Source of the DNA: Hahella ganghwensis DSM 17046
GTDB lineage: Bacteria > Pseudomonadota > Gammaproteobacteria > Pseudomonadales > Oleiphilaceae
Length of the DNA stretch: 64,000 nucleotides
NCBI RefSeq assembly: GCF_000376785.1
Contig: NZ_AQXX01000140.1
Coordinates: 1-64,000 of the forward strand
Reading direction: 5' to 3'
Position 1 is the first letter of the stretch. The number at the start of each line of letters is the position of its first letter. This document shows positions 25,077-35,543 of this stretch, one piece after another. The translations under genes were made by a program, and so were the position numbers. A model generated the notes under the pieces. That model saw only the letters and a program-made list of their open reading frames with translations. It had not been told where the DNA came from and did not search any database.

Positions 25077-26657
25077 ATGCCTCAAACGCCCTCTTCCGAT
25101 CGCTCAGCACCTCTCGGCATGACAGAGCCGAATGATAATGCCTTTTTCCAGCCTGAGCGGAGCCAGTTCTTTCGCCCACTGACCAGCAAGTACCGTGAAA
25201 TGGCGGTTGAATGCCTGAAGCTGTTATATCTGCGCTTTTACACCAGTATGGCGGACTACGGCCACGCTTTACGCAAAGAACAGATGCTGGAACTGTTTCA
25301 AACTGCTCTAGCCAGGGCTCCAGAACTGGATTTTGAGAACGAATCAGGACTTTTCGCCGAAGATAGCGAATTTTCACCGAATTTTGACGATGGATCGCAG
25401 GCAAAAAGTCGTTTCCGCAGTGACCGTGACAAGGCTTTGTGGATACTCAACAATCTGGTTGAAAACGGCTGGCTCGAAGTTCAGGTCGACGAAGTCAGTC
25501 TCCAGGCTCGCTATCACTTTACCCGTGCCGGAAGACTTTTTACCCAGCCCTTCGTTGAGCTGAGCGGCTCCTCACTTCGCACCCGGCACCGTAACACCCG
25601 AAATACACGCAACGCTTTGCGTGCCTTCGTGGATGAAGGCGAAGTTCATGACCTGTTGGACGCTTACGAATACTCAGAGAGAATCATCAGCGATTTCACC
25701 GACATTATCACCGAACTGGAAGAGCGCAAACGTCAGTTGGTCCGGGAAATTGAAGTCACAGCCCTGATTCAGAAAGCCAGTGACGAGTTTTTCGATTTCA
25801 TGGACAAGCGCTTCCAACCGGATCTCTCGGTGCGCCTGTCGGCCGATTCCGTGGAAAAACACCGGGATGAAATCACCGGTTTGATCCAGGATATCCGCGC
25901 TCTGCCCAAGACAACCAAGGCCGAGGCTGAAGGAAAACTTCGTCAATTGCTTCCAGGACAGGTCAAACCAGGCCAGTCTCTGCTCTGGAGCCTCCTTGAT
26001 GGCATTGAAACCCGCCTCGCCAACGCCTGCGAAATCATGTTGCCGGCATTGCGTGGCGCACTGCGAAACTTTACGCGCCGAGCCGACATAATTATTCGCC
26101 AGATGAGCTATCTTGCCAGCCAGCGCCACAATGACATGGTTCAGGTGTGCCAGGATCTTTCCAGCGCCGCCCCGGAAGAACAGAATCGCCGCCTGCAGTT
26201 GGCAGGTGACATGATGGCCAATTTGCAGGTTGGCCTGATCGACCCTCGCCAGATCGTTATCCGCGAAGGCCGTCGCAAGCTGGAAGTGGACACCAGAGTC
26301 GCCGAAATGGAAGAGCTGGATCAGGGAGCCAGAAAAAGCCTGTTCATACAGAACGCTCTGGATCAGGCATTTGTTATCCATGACGACAATACCCGTGCCT
26401 ATATGCTCCGAGCACTTTCCGGAGGCCAGAGACTGCATAGCAAGCATCTCAAAATAGAGGCTGCCCCGGACCTGCTGGCGGTTACTCATGCCATCGAACT
26501 GGCATCAGTCAACGGCAACTCCAGCGACTATGAATTTATCATTGAACCGACGGGTCATACCCTGAGCAATGACTATCTACATCAGGCAGATGACTTCATT
26601 ATTGAAGTCCGTTCAAAAACCCCAGAAAACCTATCCGGCGAAAACCAGACACCATGA
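25077..26657 (+). CDS. mksF: MksF/JetA-type condensin subunit (DUF5716)
   Basis: A 526-residue kleisin-type subunit of an MksBEF (Wadjet JetABC-like) SMC complex. N-terminal winged-helix-like part ([27 protein letters not shown] ... [31 protein letters not shown]), a central helical region with coiled-coil character, and a C-terminal domain that would contact the MksB ATPase head. The best-known relatives are annotated as Wadjet JetA. The start at 25077 has no good ribosome binding site; ATG 25119 is an alternative. It overlaps mksE by ATGA, so translation is coupled. The FHA gene ends 187 nt upstream. Confidence 0.85.
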   Translation: MPQTPSSDRSAPLGMTEPNDNAFFQPERSQFFRPLTSKYREMAVECLKLLYLRFYTSMADYGHALRKEQMLELFQTALARAPELDFENESGLFAEDSEFSPNFDDGSQAKSRFRSDRDKALWILNNLVENGWLEVQVDEVSLQARYHFTRAGRLFTQPFVELSGSSLRTRHRNTRNTRNALRAFVDEGEVHDLLDAYEYSERIISDFTDIITELEERKRQLVREIEVTALIQKASDEFFDFMDKRFQPDLSVRLSADSVEKHRDEITGLIQDIRALPKTTKAEAEGKLRQLLPGQVKPGQSLLWSLLDGIETRLANACEIMLPALRGALRNFTRRADIIIRQMSYLASQRHNDMVQVCQDLSSAAPEEQNRRLQLAGDMMANLQVGLIDPRQIVIREGRRKLEVDTRVAEMEELDQGARKSLFIQNALDQAFVIHDDNTRAYMLRALSGGQRLHSKHLKIEAAPDLLAVTHAIELASVNGNSSDYEFIIEPTGHTLSNDYLHQADDFIIEVRSKTPENLSGENQTP

Positions 26658-27328
26658 TTATCAGCCAAACACTTGAACAGGAACTTGACCGCCGCGGTCT
26701 GCAGCTCAGTGAATTTACCGAACTGGTATTGAGGCTACTGGATTACAGCATCATTTGCCGGGATGAAAGTCAGGTGGAGCAAGGGCTTTACGACCGCTAC
26801 CTGCGCATTGACACACTAGTGGATGACTTTCTCAGTGTCATGGCTATTCGCGTATTGCATGATCGCCAGTTTCACTATGTGAGAGCCTATCCTCCCGGTG
26901 CAGAAGTGCCAGGCCTTGGGGATGAGGTCAACCAACCGTTTAACAGCGGCTTGCGGGCACGCCTGAATCAACAGGAAGTGGCGCTCGTATTGGTTCTGCG
27001 CAGCCAGTACGACAAAGCTCTGCGAGAGGGACAGGTGGACGATGACGGCGCCGTGACACTCAGCTTTGAGACTCTGGCCATCGCCATGAAGAACCTGTTG
27101 CAGCGTAACCTGCCGGAAAACCTCACCGAGCGGCGAAATCTGCTCAAACGTATCCGTCAATTACGTCTGATTCAGTATAACCAGGAGGACAACCTGGATG
27201 CGGGAGAAGGCTGGATCAGGATTCGTCCGCAAATCGTCAATTTTGTCAGTGATGAAGCTCTGGCCGTATTGCGGGGAGAAGACCCCAACGCCCCTGAATC
27301 AGAGGAAGAACTGTCAGAGGCCGAGTAA
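26654..27328 (+). CDS. mksE: MksE/JetB-type condensin subunit (DUF4194)
   Basis: A 224-residue tandem winged-helix (KITE-like) subunit that binds the MksF kleisin. Typical blocks are [65 protein letters not shown] and [20 protein letters not shown]. The C-terminus is acidic. The start overlaps the mksF stop. In MksBEF and JetABCD loci the SMC gene normally follows directly; here ada and an oxygenase gene come first. Confidence 0.87.
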   Translation: MIISQTLEQELDRRGLQLSEFTELVLRLLDYSIICRDESQVEQGLYDRYLRIDTLVDDFLSVMAIRVLHDRQFHYVRAYPPGAEVPGLGDEVNQPFNSGLRARLNQQEVALVLVLRSQYDKALREGQVDDDGAVTLSFETLAIAMKNLLQRNLPENLTERRNLLKRIRQLRLIQYNQEDNLDAGEGWIRIRPQIVNFVSDEALAVLRGEDPNAPESEEELSEAE

Positions 27329-27478
27329 GCTCCACAAGCGAACGGCCCCACGAGCAGCCTACAAAACCACCATAGATGGCCGATGAACAAACTTTCTGGA
27401 ATTTAAAAGCAAGGTTCGGAGAGTCCTCATCTCTCCTTCTGCTTATTGTTTGAGGTAGTATTCAATCAGCAGGAGATC

Positions 27479-28594
27479 ATGATGAGCCCGGCCATGACAA
27501 AACAACCGAACCCAGAAGCCCCTTTTGCACAGCCTCCAAGTTGGGCAGATCAAGACCGTCGCTGGCAGGCACTATCAAGCCGCGACCCCTCTTCAGACGG
27601 TGCCTTTTTCTACGCTGTGATTACTACCGGGATTTATTGCCGCCCGACCTGCCCTTCCAGAACCCCCAAGCCAGAAAACGTTCGCTATTTCTCCACCTGT
27701 GAGGAAGCAGAACAGGCAGGCTACATTCCCTGCAAACGCTGCTGCCCCAAACAGCCATCATTAGCAGAACGACAAGCTGAAAAAATCACCCTCGCCTGCC
27801 GTCTGATCGAATCCTCGGCAACATCATTTACCCTGGCGGAACTGGCCAACCAGGTTGGCCTGAGCAAATACCACTTTCACCGGCTGTTCAGACAGAAAAC
27901 CGGCTTGACGCCCAAAGCCTACGCCATGGCAAAACGCGAGCAGCGACTGCGGGAGAGCATCCACCAACAGGGGTCCATCACAGACGCCATATACGCCGCC
28001 GGCTATAACGCCAATAGCCGTTTCTATGAGCAGTCCGGGGACATACTCGGCATGCGCCCTGAACATTACCGGCAGGGAGGCGAACAGGCGGAAATCCGTT
28101 TCGCGATCGGAGAATGTCATCTTGGGGCAATTCTGGTCGCACAAAGTCGGCAGGGGCTATGCGCCATCTTGCTGGGAGATGACCCGGAACCTCTGATACA
28201 GGAACTACAGGACCTGTTCCCCAAGGCAACACTGATCGGCGGAGACAAAAGCTTTGAAGACACCATTGCCCAGGTGATTGGCTTTGTTGAAGCCCCGGAA
28301 GTCGGGCTGGATCTGCCCTTGGATATCCGGGGCACAGCCTTTCAGAAAAAGGTTTGGCAGGCACTGCGGTCAATCCCGCCAGGAGAAACCCTGAGCTACG
28401 CCGATATCGCTCGTCATATTGGTGCTCCCAAATCTGCACGCGCGGTCGCCCAGGCTTGCGCCGCCAACAAGTTGGCAGTGGCCATTCCCTGTCATCGGGT
28501 CGTGCACCACGATGGCGCATTATCCGGCTATCGCTGGGGTGTGGAACGAAAGCAGGCACTATTGAATAAAGAGGCTGAGGGAGAAACACTCTGA
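27479..28594 (+). CDS. ada: Ada: methylated-DNA repair protein and adaptive-response activator
   Basis: A 371-residue bifunctional protein. N-terminal Ada zinc domain with the Cys ligands in YCRPTCPSRTPKPENVRYF and CKRCCPK, where one Cys takes the methyl group from methylphosphotriesters; AraC-type helix-turn-helix (LAELANQVGLSKYHFHRLFRQKTGLTPKAY); C-terminal O6-methylguanine methyltransferase with active Cys in IPCHRV. Complete family length. The start ATG 27479 follows AGGAG directly; the open frame reaches back to 27446. It shares TGATG with the following oxygenase gene. It lies 150 nt after mksE, within what should be a contiguous mks operon. Confidence 0.92.
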   Translation: MMSPAMTKQPNPEAPFAQPPSWADQDRRWQALSSRDPSSDGAFFYAVITTGIYCRPTCPSRTPKPENVRYFSTCEEAEQAGYIPCKRCCPKQPSLAERQAEKITLACRLIESSATSFTLAELANQVGLSKYHFHRLFRQKTGLTPKAYAMAKREQRLRESIHQQGSITDAIYAAGYNANSRFYEQSGDILGMRPEHYRQGGEQAEIRFAIGECHLGAILVAQSRQGLCAILLGDDPEPLIQELQDLFPKATLIGGDKSFEDTIAQVIGFVEAPEVGLDLPLDIRGTAFQKKVWQALRSIPPGETLSYADIARHIGAPKSARAVAQACAANKLAVAIPCHRVVHHDGALSGYRWGVERKQALLNKEAEGETL

Positions 28595-29334
28595 TGAACA
28601 GCTTACATGCCCAAACCAGCTTGCCTTTGATGGGCACCGAGCAAAAGACTGACACAACCTGGCACTGTATTGCCGAAGAGCTCAGTCTTCAGGGCCACAG
28701 CATCATCAAGAATCTGCTGAGCACAGAGGAGTGCCAGGGACTGAAAGATCTGTATCCTGACCAGAGTCGCTTCCGCAGCAAAGTGATCATGAAACGGCAT
28801 GGCTTCGGGTCCGGGGAGTACCAGTATTTTTCCTATCCGTTGCCCGACGTTATCAACAAATTAAGACATTTTCTGTATCCCAAGCTGGTCCCTATTGCCA
28901 ATCGCTGGAATCAGTTAATGAACCTGGAGCCATCCTATCCGCAACAACTGCCGGACTTCCTCGCCAGATGCCATGAGGCCGGCCAGTGCCGCCCCACACC
29001 TCTGCTACTGAAGTACGGGCCCGGGGACTACAACTGCCTGCATCAAGATCTTTACGGCGATCAGGTATTTCCCCTGCAGGTGGCAGTTCTGCTGTCCGAA
29101 CCAGACCGGGACTTTACTGGCGGTGAGTTTGTCATGACGGAACAACGCCCGCGAATGCAATCCCGGCCGGAAGTCGTCCCTCTGAAACAGGGAGATGCCG
29201 TCGTCTTTGCGGTGCACCAGCGGCCGGTTCAAGGCACCCGAGGCATTTACCGGGTCAATATGCGACATGGCGTCAGTCGTGTGCGATCAGGGGAGCGATA
29301 TGCCATGGGTATCATCTTTCATGACGCCAGATAG
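28594..29334 (+). CDS. 2-oxoglutarate/Fe(II)-dependent oxygenase (COG3826-like), coupled to ada
   Basis: A 246-residue dioxygenase with the iron-binding His-x-Asp in CLHQDLYGD and the distal His within VNMRHGVSRVRSGERYAMGI (an Arg of this block would bind 2-oxoglutarate), and the strand TGGEFVMTEQRP between. It is not the short AlkB proper but belongs with the uncharacterised oxygenases often found next to ada, so an alkylation-damage role is inferred. The start ATG overlaps the ada stop (TGATG), showing translational coupling. The gap of 197 nt to mksB has no obvious terminator. Confidence 0.82.
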   Translation: MNSLHAQTSLPLMGTEQKTDTTWHCIAEELSLQGHSIIKNLLSTEECQGLKDLYPDQSRFRSKVIMKRHGFGSGEYQYFSYPLPDVINKLRHFLYPKLVPIANRWNQLMNLEPSYPQQLPDFLARCHEAGQCRPTPLLLKYGPGDYNCLHQDLYGDQVFPLQVAVLLSEPDRDFTGGEFVMTEQRPRMQSRPEVVPLKQGDAVVFAVHQRPVQGTRGIYRVNMRHGVSRVRSGERYAMGIIFHDAR

Positions 29335-29531
29335 AGCCTTGAATCTACTCCCATGGGATCAATGCAAAGGGGCTCGACCTGCCAATCACAAAGGTGTAAT
29401 CCAATCACCACTTGGTCACACCCGCCAATACGACTACAATAGCGCGATGAAATTTCGACTCAGCCCGAATACCCGCAATATCGCATCGGGCCACGATTCC
29501 GTGGCATACCAATTACCTGTGAACGGTCTCT

Positions 29532-32500
29532 ATGTTTCTTAAAAAATCGATCCTCGTGAACTGGGGCAATATTCCAAACAATGAATTTGAGTTTGGCCCG
29601 GTCAATCTGCTCTCCGGTGGCAACGGCTCCGGTAAAACCACGGCGGCAGATGCCATACAGACGGCCCTGACAGCAGCACACGATTACCTCTTCACCTATA
29701 ACCCGGGTCAGGACGAGACCACCCAACGGGGACGCGGAGGTAAACAGGTACGGACACTGGCCTCATATGTTCTGGGATGCGACGACGGCAGCTATGCGCG
29801 TCTGGGTGTAACCGACGGTTATATTGCGGTTTGCTTTCATCCCACCCAAGGGGAATCGGCCTCCCCCTTCACAGCCGTGATCTGCACCCGTGCACAATTG
29901 GATAAAGCCGGCCATCAACCTGTGGCAAGGCAGATGGAACTAAGCTTCCTGATCATTCCCAACACGGAACTGAGTCTCAGCGATTTCCAGATTGAAGACG
30001 AAAACGGCAAGCTCCATGTGGTGCCTCTGGATAAAATTGTCGCCAGACTGCGTAAGAACCACGATGTGGAACAATACGACACGAAAAAAGCCTACCTGAA
30101 ACGCCTTTACGCCATTGTCCGTGGCAAACCCGGCGAAATCTCCGAGCGGGAAGCACTCAACGCAGCCAAAGCATTTTCACGGTTTATGGCCTACAAACCG
30201 GTGAAGAGCATTAATGATTTTGTTGCCCAAGAGATTCTGGAGAAAAAAGACCTTGGCGAAGCCATTCGATCCGTCTCCGATCTTCTGAAAACCATTCATG
30301 GCATGGAAAGCGAAGCCAACCGGCTGAAAAGCGCCATTCAGATACTGTCTGATGCCAATGCCTATGGACAGAGCTATATCCATACCTGGATAGACCTGAA
30401 TGTCTGGCAGTACATCACAGCCCGGCATCAATACCTGATGGATCAACAGGCCTATCTGGGGGCGAAGAAAAAGCAGAAAACCCTGGAAGACGAAAAGCAA
30501 TCCAATCTCGACGAACGGGCGACGCTGGAGGGGCGACACCAGCAGGTAGAATCCCGATTGCTGGAGCTGACCGCCACCCGCATGGGACACAAGCCTCTAC
30601 AGCAGAAGGATGAGCTGGAAAAGCTGATCAACCAGCATCATAGACAGTTACACGAACAGGCTCCACAACTGCTGGCACAAAACCACCAGTTGGACAAATC
30701 CTTCGAGGCCACCGCGCAGATCCAGGCCTTGTTGAGAGATCTGAAAATCCTCAATGAATTGCCTGCACTGGGTCAGAAAGAGCTGCAAGGCAGTGCCCAG
30801 CAGTTCATTCAAATGCGTCAAACCGCCAAGATCGATCTGGCGACTTTACTCGGCAAAGACTGGGTGGACATCGCCCCTTTGGAAAATCATCTGGATCAGG
30901 CTTATCAGATTCAGCAGAAAGCCAATCAATGGCAACGGCTATGGCATGACAGTGACCTGCGGCCAGATGGTAGCAGTTTGCGGGATCAGGTCGGCAAACT
31001 TCTGCATCGCCGGGAGAGTCTGAATCAGAAGCTGGAACAACAAAGATTGCAAAAGCAATCAGAAATCGACGGCCTGGAAACCCGCCAGGTCACCTACCCG
31101 TATCACGTCAAAATGGCACTGGAAGCCATTCGCCGCGAATGTCCGCAAGCCGACGCCTGTGTCCTTTGTGACTTTGTGGAAATCAAAGACCCGAAATGGC
31201 AGAAAGCCATTGAAGGTTACATCGGCGGAGCACGTTACTCCATCATTGTGGACCCCGACTGGGAAGCCGAAGCGATCCGTATCGTGCGTTATATGAAAGG
31301 CGGCAACAATGCGCGAGTGATCCAGGGCGAGAAAGCACGTCGCGACTGTGAGCGCATGAAGCTCGACCAGGCATCTGTCATCAACGTCATGGAATTCTCC
31401 CACGCCACCGCCAAGTACTTCCTGACCGCCAGTTACGGCAATGTGTTGCGGGTCAAATCGGAAGAGGAACTGCGCATGACCCGGCGGGGTATCACCGCCA
31501 ACGGTCTGGGCTCCGGGGCCTACAGCATGTTCCGCAGCGATATTGACGACAGCGAACTGGTCTTTGGACAGGAAGCCCGGGAACGTGCCCTCGAGGCGAA
31601 ACAACGCGAGCTTGAGCTGATTCGCGAGGAGCACCAGCAGGCAGCAGACCACTACCGTCAACTGCAACAATTGCTGGCAGCCATCGATCAGATCAAGCCT
31701 CTCAACTACGCGGATCGTCTCAAGGACATGCTCAGCCTGCACCGTGAACTGCGTGAGGCGGAAGAGCGTTTATCCCAACTGGATCTCGGTGACTTCGAAA
31801 AACTGGAAGTAGAACTGACTGACCTGCGGGCACAGGATAAAGCCTTGCGTCAAAAAATCGAAAGCCTGATCAAACGAGAAGGCGGTTTGCTGGCCGAACT
31901 CAAACAGGTCGCCGTTGAATGCCAGAAACTCAGTGACGCCAAGGAAGCGTCAGAATCCGCACAGGATGATAAAGAGGAAAACCTGCGTTCTCTGGTGGCC
32001 TTGTGGCCGGGCTTTGATTTCGAACAACGCCTGAAACAGGCTGACGAACAGGCAGAAAATATCCGTAGCGACCAGCTCCATCTGGAACTGCAGTTAACCC
32101 AGGGCAACATTGAATCATTGGCAAGGCAGTTCGAATCCAAGTTGATCGAGCACAACCAGAGCAGTCAGCTTGGTGATCAGATCGCCTATATGCCCGACTA
32201 TGACCATCTACATAACCGGGACTTCTTTACCCGCATCTGCGAAGTCTGCCGGGAAGCGGAAATGATCCGGAACCGCCTGAAAAATAATATTCTGGTGGAA
32301 AAACAGGAAAAACTGACAGCGTTGAAAGCCACCTTCAACAACACCTTTGTCACTCACCTGTGCCACGCGATCTATCAAGCCATCAACGACGGCAAAAAAA
32401 TTCTGGAGGATATGAACCGGGAGCTGGAGCATCATCGCTTTGGTGCCGACCGGGAATCCTTCAGCTTTGACTGGACCTGGGTACCGGAATTCAAAGAGTA

Positions 32501-33161
32501 TTGGGACTTCTTCAAGGAAGTCATCAGTCTGCCCAATCTGGGAGAAAGTTCGACCTTGTTTGATGCGGAGCTGACGAAAAAGGCCAGCAAGGTTCGCGAT
32601 CGCCTGATGGGCATGTTGCTTTCCGATGACGAACAAAAGGCAATGCGGGAATTGGAACGCATCTCCGATTATCGTAATTATCGCAACTATGAAATCTACA
32701 AAGAACCCGCCGGCAAACAACGTATCCCGTTATCCCAATACGGCACCGGCAGTGGCGGACAGCTGGAAACACCGGCCTACATTATTCGCTCAGCGGCCAT
32801 CACCTCGGCATTCCGCTTTGGTGAGGGAGACAGCCATCTGCGTATGGTGCTGGTGGATGAAGCATTCTCAAAAATGGATGAGTCCCGCTCCCGCGAGGTG
32901 ATCAACTACCTGACCAAAACTCTGGGGCTGCAACTGATCTTCATTATGCCAACCAGCAAATCAGGCCCTTTCATGGATCTGATCAGCAACCAGTTCGTGT
33001 TCAGCAAATGCCCGACCACTCAGCCGGTCGGCGAATTGAAGACTCGCGTGCTAGTCGATCGGCAGAAGTGCAATCAGGAAAAAATTGCGGAACTTTGGGC
33101 CAACCATCGTAATCTGGTCAGGCACCAGTTCAATCTCGACTTTATGGAAGAGTTCAACTAA
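29532..33161 (+). CDS. mksB: MksB/JetC-type SMC-like ATPase
   Basis: A 1209-residue MukB-like condensin ATPase. Walker A GGNGSGKTT at about residues 29-37 near the N-terminus; two long coiled-coil arms (about 270-530 and 660-920) flank a hinge-like region around 540-640 (YIGGARYSIIVDPDWEAEA). The C-terminal head has the signature YGTGSGGQ and Walker B LRMVLVDEAFSKMD. It would extrude or load DNA loops with MksE and MksF; Wadjet relatives recognise and cut small plasmids, but only with JetD. No JetD-type topoisomerase/nuclease gene follows: the next gene is convergent ftrD. So this may be an Mks chromosome condensin rather than a defence system, or it may use a nuclease elsewhere. Confidence 0.9.
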   Translation: MFLKKSILVNWGNIPNNEFEFGPVNLLSGGNGSGKTTAADAIQTALTAAHDYLFTYNPGQDETTQRGRGGKQVRTLASYVLGCDDGSYARLGVTDGYIAVCFHPTQGESASPFTAVICTRAQLDKAGHQPVARQMELSFLIIPNTELSLSDFQIEDENGKLHVVPLDKIVARLRKNHDVEQYDTKKAYLKRLYAIVRGKPGEISEREALNAAKAFSRFMAYKPVKSINDFVAQEILEKKDLGEAIRSVSDLLKTIHGMESEANRLKSAIQILSDANAYGQSYIHTWIDLNVWQYITARHQYLMDQQAYLGAKKKQKTLEDEKQSNLDERATLEGRHQQVESRLLELTATRMGHKPLQQKDELEKLINQHHRQLHEQAPQLLAQNHQLDKSFEATAQIQALLRDLKILNELPALGQKELQGSAQQFIQMRQTAKIDLATLLGKDWVDIAPLENHLDQAYQIQQKANQWQRLWHDSDLRPDGSSLRDQVGKLLHRRESLNQKLEQQRLQKQSEIDGLETRQVTYPYHVKMALEAIRRECPQADACVLCDFVEIKDPKWQKAIEGYIGGARYSIIVDPDWEAEAIRIVRYMKGGNNARVIQGEKARRDCERMKLDQASVINVMEFSHATAKYFLTASYGNVLRVKSEEELRMTRRGITANGLGSGAYSMFRSDIDDSELVFGQEARERALEAKQRELELIREEHQQAADHYRQLQQLLAAIDQIKPLNYADRLKDMLSLHRELREAEERLSQLDLGDFEKLEVELTDLRAQDKALRQKIESLIKREGGLLAELKQVAVECQKLSDAKEASESAQDDKEENLRSLVALWPGFDFEQRLKQADEQAENIRSDQLHLELQLTQGNIESLARQFESKLIEHNQSSQLGDQIAYMPDYDHLHNRDFFTRICEVCREAEMIRNRLKNNILVEKQEKLTALKATFNNTFVTHLCHAIYQAINDGKKILEDMNRELEHHRFGADRESFSFDWTWVPEFKEYWDFFKEVISLPNLGESSTLFDAELTKKASKVRDRLMGMLLSDDEQKAMRELERISDYRNYRNYEIYKEPAGKQRIPLSQYGTGSGGQLETPAYIIRSAAITSAFRFGEGDSHLRMVLVDEAFSKMDESRSREVINYLTKTLGLQLIFIMPTSKSGPFMDLISNQFVFSKCPTTQPVGELKTRVLVDRQKCNQEKIAELWANHRNLVRHQFNLDFMEEFN

Positions 33162-33168
33162 TCGCGCA

Positions 33169-33241
33169 GTGGTGCCTGCCCTTGAGGATGTTTGTCCTTA
33201 CCAATGGAACTGTTTTTTACCAATAGAAAAACAGGCACCAC
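33169..33241. terminator. Nested inverted repeats at the mksB/ftrD convergent junction
   Basis: Outer arms GTGGTGCCTG (33169-33178) and CAGGCACCAC (33232-33241) enclose an inner AT-rich hairpin CTGTTTTT (33210-33217) with AAAAACAG (33227-33234). The inner hairpin overlaps the last codons of ftrD. It probably contributes to termination from both sides. Confidence 0.45.
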
Positions 33242-34650
33242 CATACTCCCACTGACCAGGCCACAGCGAGTGCATACCCCAGCATCGCTGTGACCCTCTT
33301 TCTGAGCCCCGCATAGCGTTCTGTTATACGCCATCCCAACCACAGACTCCAACCTCCGGTACCTGCCAATATCAGGCCCCGGACACTCTCGGCCCAGAAC
33401 ACCGGCACTTGCTCCGCACGCAACAAACTGATCGTCAGCGCAGACAATCCCAGAAAGACACCGGCACCTGCGATGGGAATCAGGCCAAGGCTCAGATGAT
33501 ACATTCGCTGTGTGGACCAACGTCCCAGAGCTCGGCCGGAAAGTGCCAGAGTCGCACTCAGAACCAATCCGGAAACCAATGCCGTTACGGCGATATAAGC
33601 CAATAAAGCCACACCATCCACGAGGTTGAAGACATCATTTTGCTCAGGATAATAGGTCAGCAGCCACCAAGGGGCATAGGACTCCAACGGCCAGAACCAG
33701 TTGGATTCTATCAGGTTCAGCGCCAGCGCCTGTTTCAGCGTCACGAACCAGGGACTGGCACTCCAATGGAATGCTCCCACGGCCACTCCCAATAAACCAA
33801 ACACAATCAGTAGAAAATCCCAACGGGTAGCCTCCGTGGCGCCACTGGTGATTTCTGAACCGGGGGCACGGGCTTCGAGCCTGATGGCATCCCTGTGCCC
33901 GGCACAACGGCCACACATATGACAGGGACTGGCACTGTTCAATTGTTTCAGTGGCAAAAAGGTGGGGCATTGAACTTTGGGTAAACCGTGGTTCTGATAT
34001 TGACGATACTCCTGACGAAACTGTTTCCGGTAAAGCGCCCACTGGTCTGCATCCGACACAAAATGCAGCGGAGACAATTTTGCCAGGAGAGAAAACACGC
34101 CGCTGACCGGACAGAGATAGCGACACCAGACCCGCTGATTCCGCCCAAAGAAATAGCCTATTGCCATCGCCGCGATGGTAGAACCACCCAGTATCAACAA
34201 CGCCGCCTTGGGGTACTGATACACGCTGATCATCTGGCCATACACTGTCGTCATGATAAAAGCGACCAGCGGCCATCCCGGCCATCGCAGCCAGCGGGGA
34301 ATACTTCTTCCCTGCCCATGGCGGCTGGCCCACTCACTCAGGGTCCCTTCCGGGCAGAATACACCGCACCATAGCCGCCCGAACAACACCATACTGATGA
34401 GCACAAACGGCCACCAGATTCCCCAGAACAGAAACTGGGCAAACAGCGTCAGGTTATCCCACAAGTGGGCGTAGTGATCCGGTAAAGGTAGAAATGCCGG
34501 TGTCACCACCAGCCCCACATACAAAATTACAACGCCCCACTGGATTTTCTGGACCATTCCCCGGTGATCTCGTAACCATAATCCGATTCGCATCAATAAA
34601 CCGGTTTCCTGAGAGTCAAGACAGGTGACAGGAATAGGCTCCATCGTCAT
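33217..34650 (-). CDS. ftrD: FtrD-like membrane polyferredoxin (NapH family)
   Basis: A 477-residue inner-membrane iron-sulfur protein with about nine hydrophobic segments. Cys motifs CGVFCPEGTLSEW, CRYLCPVSGVF and CHMCGRCAGH resemble NapH/FixG-type ferredoxin domains, though the third lacks the full CxxCxxCxxxCP pattern. It is the last gene of an FtrABCD-type system, in which it is thought to pass electrons that support ferrous iron oxidation and uptake. ATG 34650 has GGAATGG upstream; TTG 34656 is possible. The C-terminal third adds extra membrane helices. Confidence 0.82.
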   Translation of the reverse strand: MTMEPIPVTCLDSQETGLLMRIGLWLRDHRGMVQKIQWGVVILYVGLVVTPAFLPLPDHYAHLWDNLTLFAQFLFWGIWWPFVLISMVLFGRLWCGVFCPEGTLSEWASRHGQGRSIPRWLRWPGWPLVAFIMTTVYGQMISVYQYPKAALLILGGSTIAAMAIGYFFGRNQRVWCRYLCPVSGVFSLLAKLSPLHFVSDADQWALYRKQFRQEYRQYQNHGLPKVQCPTFLPLKQLNSASPCHMCGRCAGHRDAIRLEARAPGSEITSGATEATRWDFLLIVFGLLGVAVGAFHWSASPWFVTLKQALALNLIESNWFWPLESYAPWWLLTYYPEQNDVFNLVDGVALLAYIAVTALVSGLVLSATLALSGRALGRWSTQRMYHLSLGLIPIAGAGVFLGLSALTISLLRAEQVPVFWAESVRGLILAGTGGWSLWLGWRITERYAGLRKRVTAMLGYALAVAWSVGVWWCLFFYW

Positions 34651-34681
34651 ATTCAAACCATTCCAGAGATAAACAGACCAA

Positions 34682-35494
34682 TCATGTCCGGACCAACGTA
34701 GACTCAGAGGTACGCCTCAGACGCCAGACCACCAGCAACCAGAACCCGGCAAAGACCAGCACAGTGGTCAGTGCAGGATAGGCACGATAGCCTGTCAGGG
34801 CCGACAGAATCCCACCAATGCGGCCAGTGTCGTCCAGCCAACTGGAAGTGTCCCAAAGTGGATCAATGATCGCTGGGACCAGACCCAGCCCTATCAAGCG
34901 GTCAGTCCCCGAAATCAACAATGAACCGGCTAGAAGCAACAGCAGAATTTCACTTAAACGAAAAAAGCGGCGCCAGGACAACCGAGTCCCCTGTTGCAGA
35001 AGTAGCCAGGTGATGACTGCCAGACCAATCCCCAGACCAACCGCAAACAGAAACTGCATCCAGTCCCCCAGGCTGCTCTGCATATGGCTCATGCCATAGA
35101 GGAAGATAGCGGTTTCCGCCCCTTCACGGCCTACCGCCAGACAGGCCAGCAGCGCCAATGCCCACCCGTTCCCGGCCGCCAGTGCCTGGTCATGCAGTTG
35201 ACGCCCTAACCCGGCACCGTAGCGGCGCATCCAGAACACCATATGGACGATCAATCCGGCTGCCACAAACACCATGCCGACACCAAAAAGATCCTGCCAA
35301 ATCCCGTCAACGACCTGTTGTACGCCCAGCAACAGCCCTCCCAGGACAAACGCCAGCCCTATCCCGGCAGCAACACCGGCATAAAGGTAACGCAACCCTG
35401 CCTGATGATGACGGTTAAGCCAAGCATAAAGGATTCCAATCACCAGCAACGCTTCGACACTTTCCCGCCAGACAATAAATACAGCCTGTTCCAC
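34682..35494 (-). CDS. ftrC: FTR1-family iron permease (FtrC)
   Basis: A 270-residue permease with seven hydrophobic segments and two iron-coordinating RExxE motifs, RESVE at residues 10-14 and REGAE at 123-127, both essential in Ftr1 proteins. It imports ferric iron produced by coupled oxidation of Fe(II). It lies between the cupredoxin and polyferredoxin genes, in the FtrA-B-C-D order. Confidence 0.9.
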   Translation of the reverse strand: MEQAVFIVWRESVEALLVIGILYAWLNRHHQAGLRYLYAGVAAGIGLAFVLGGLLLGVQQVVDGIWQDLFGVGMVFVAAGLIVHMVFWMRRYGAGLGRQLHDQALAAGNGWALALLACLAVGREGAETAIFLYGMSHMQSSLGDWMQFLFAVGLGIGLAVITWLLLQQGTRLSWRRFFRLSEILLLLLAGSLLISGTDRLIGLGLVPAIIDPLWDTSSWLDDTGRIGGILSALTGYRAYPALTTVLVFAGFWLLVVWRLRRTSESTLVRT

Positions 35495-35543
35495 AATCGT
35501 CTCCCGGTTTCACTCGTGTTTATGATTTCAAGACTCGCATTTA

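Noticed and set aside
25674-26489. Long (271-codon) minus-strand open frame inside mksF
   Set aside because: Its product shows a His/Gln/Phe-rich composition typical of an antisense shadow; mksF is supported by family motifs and by overlap with mksE.
25077-33161. Complete Wadjet (JetABCD) plasmid-defence system
   Set aside because: No JetD-type gene is present, and the A-B-C genes are not contiguous, so I call it an Mks-type condensin with uncertain defence role.
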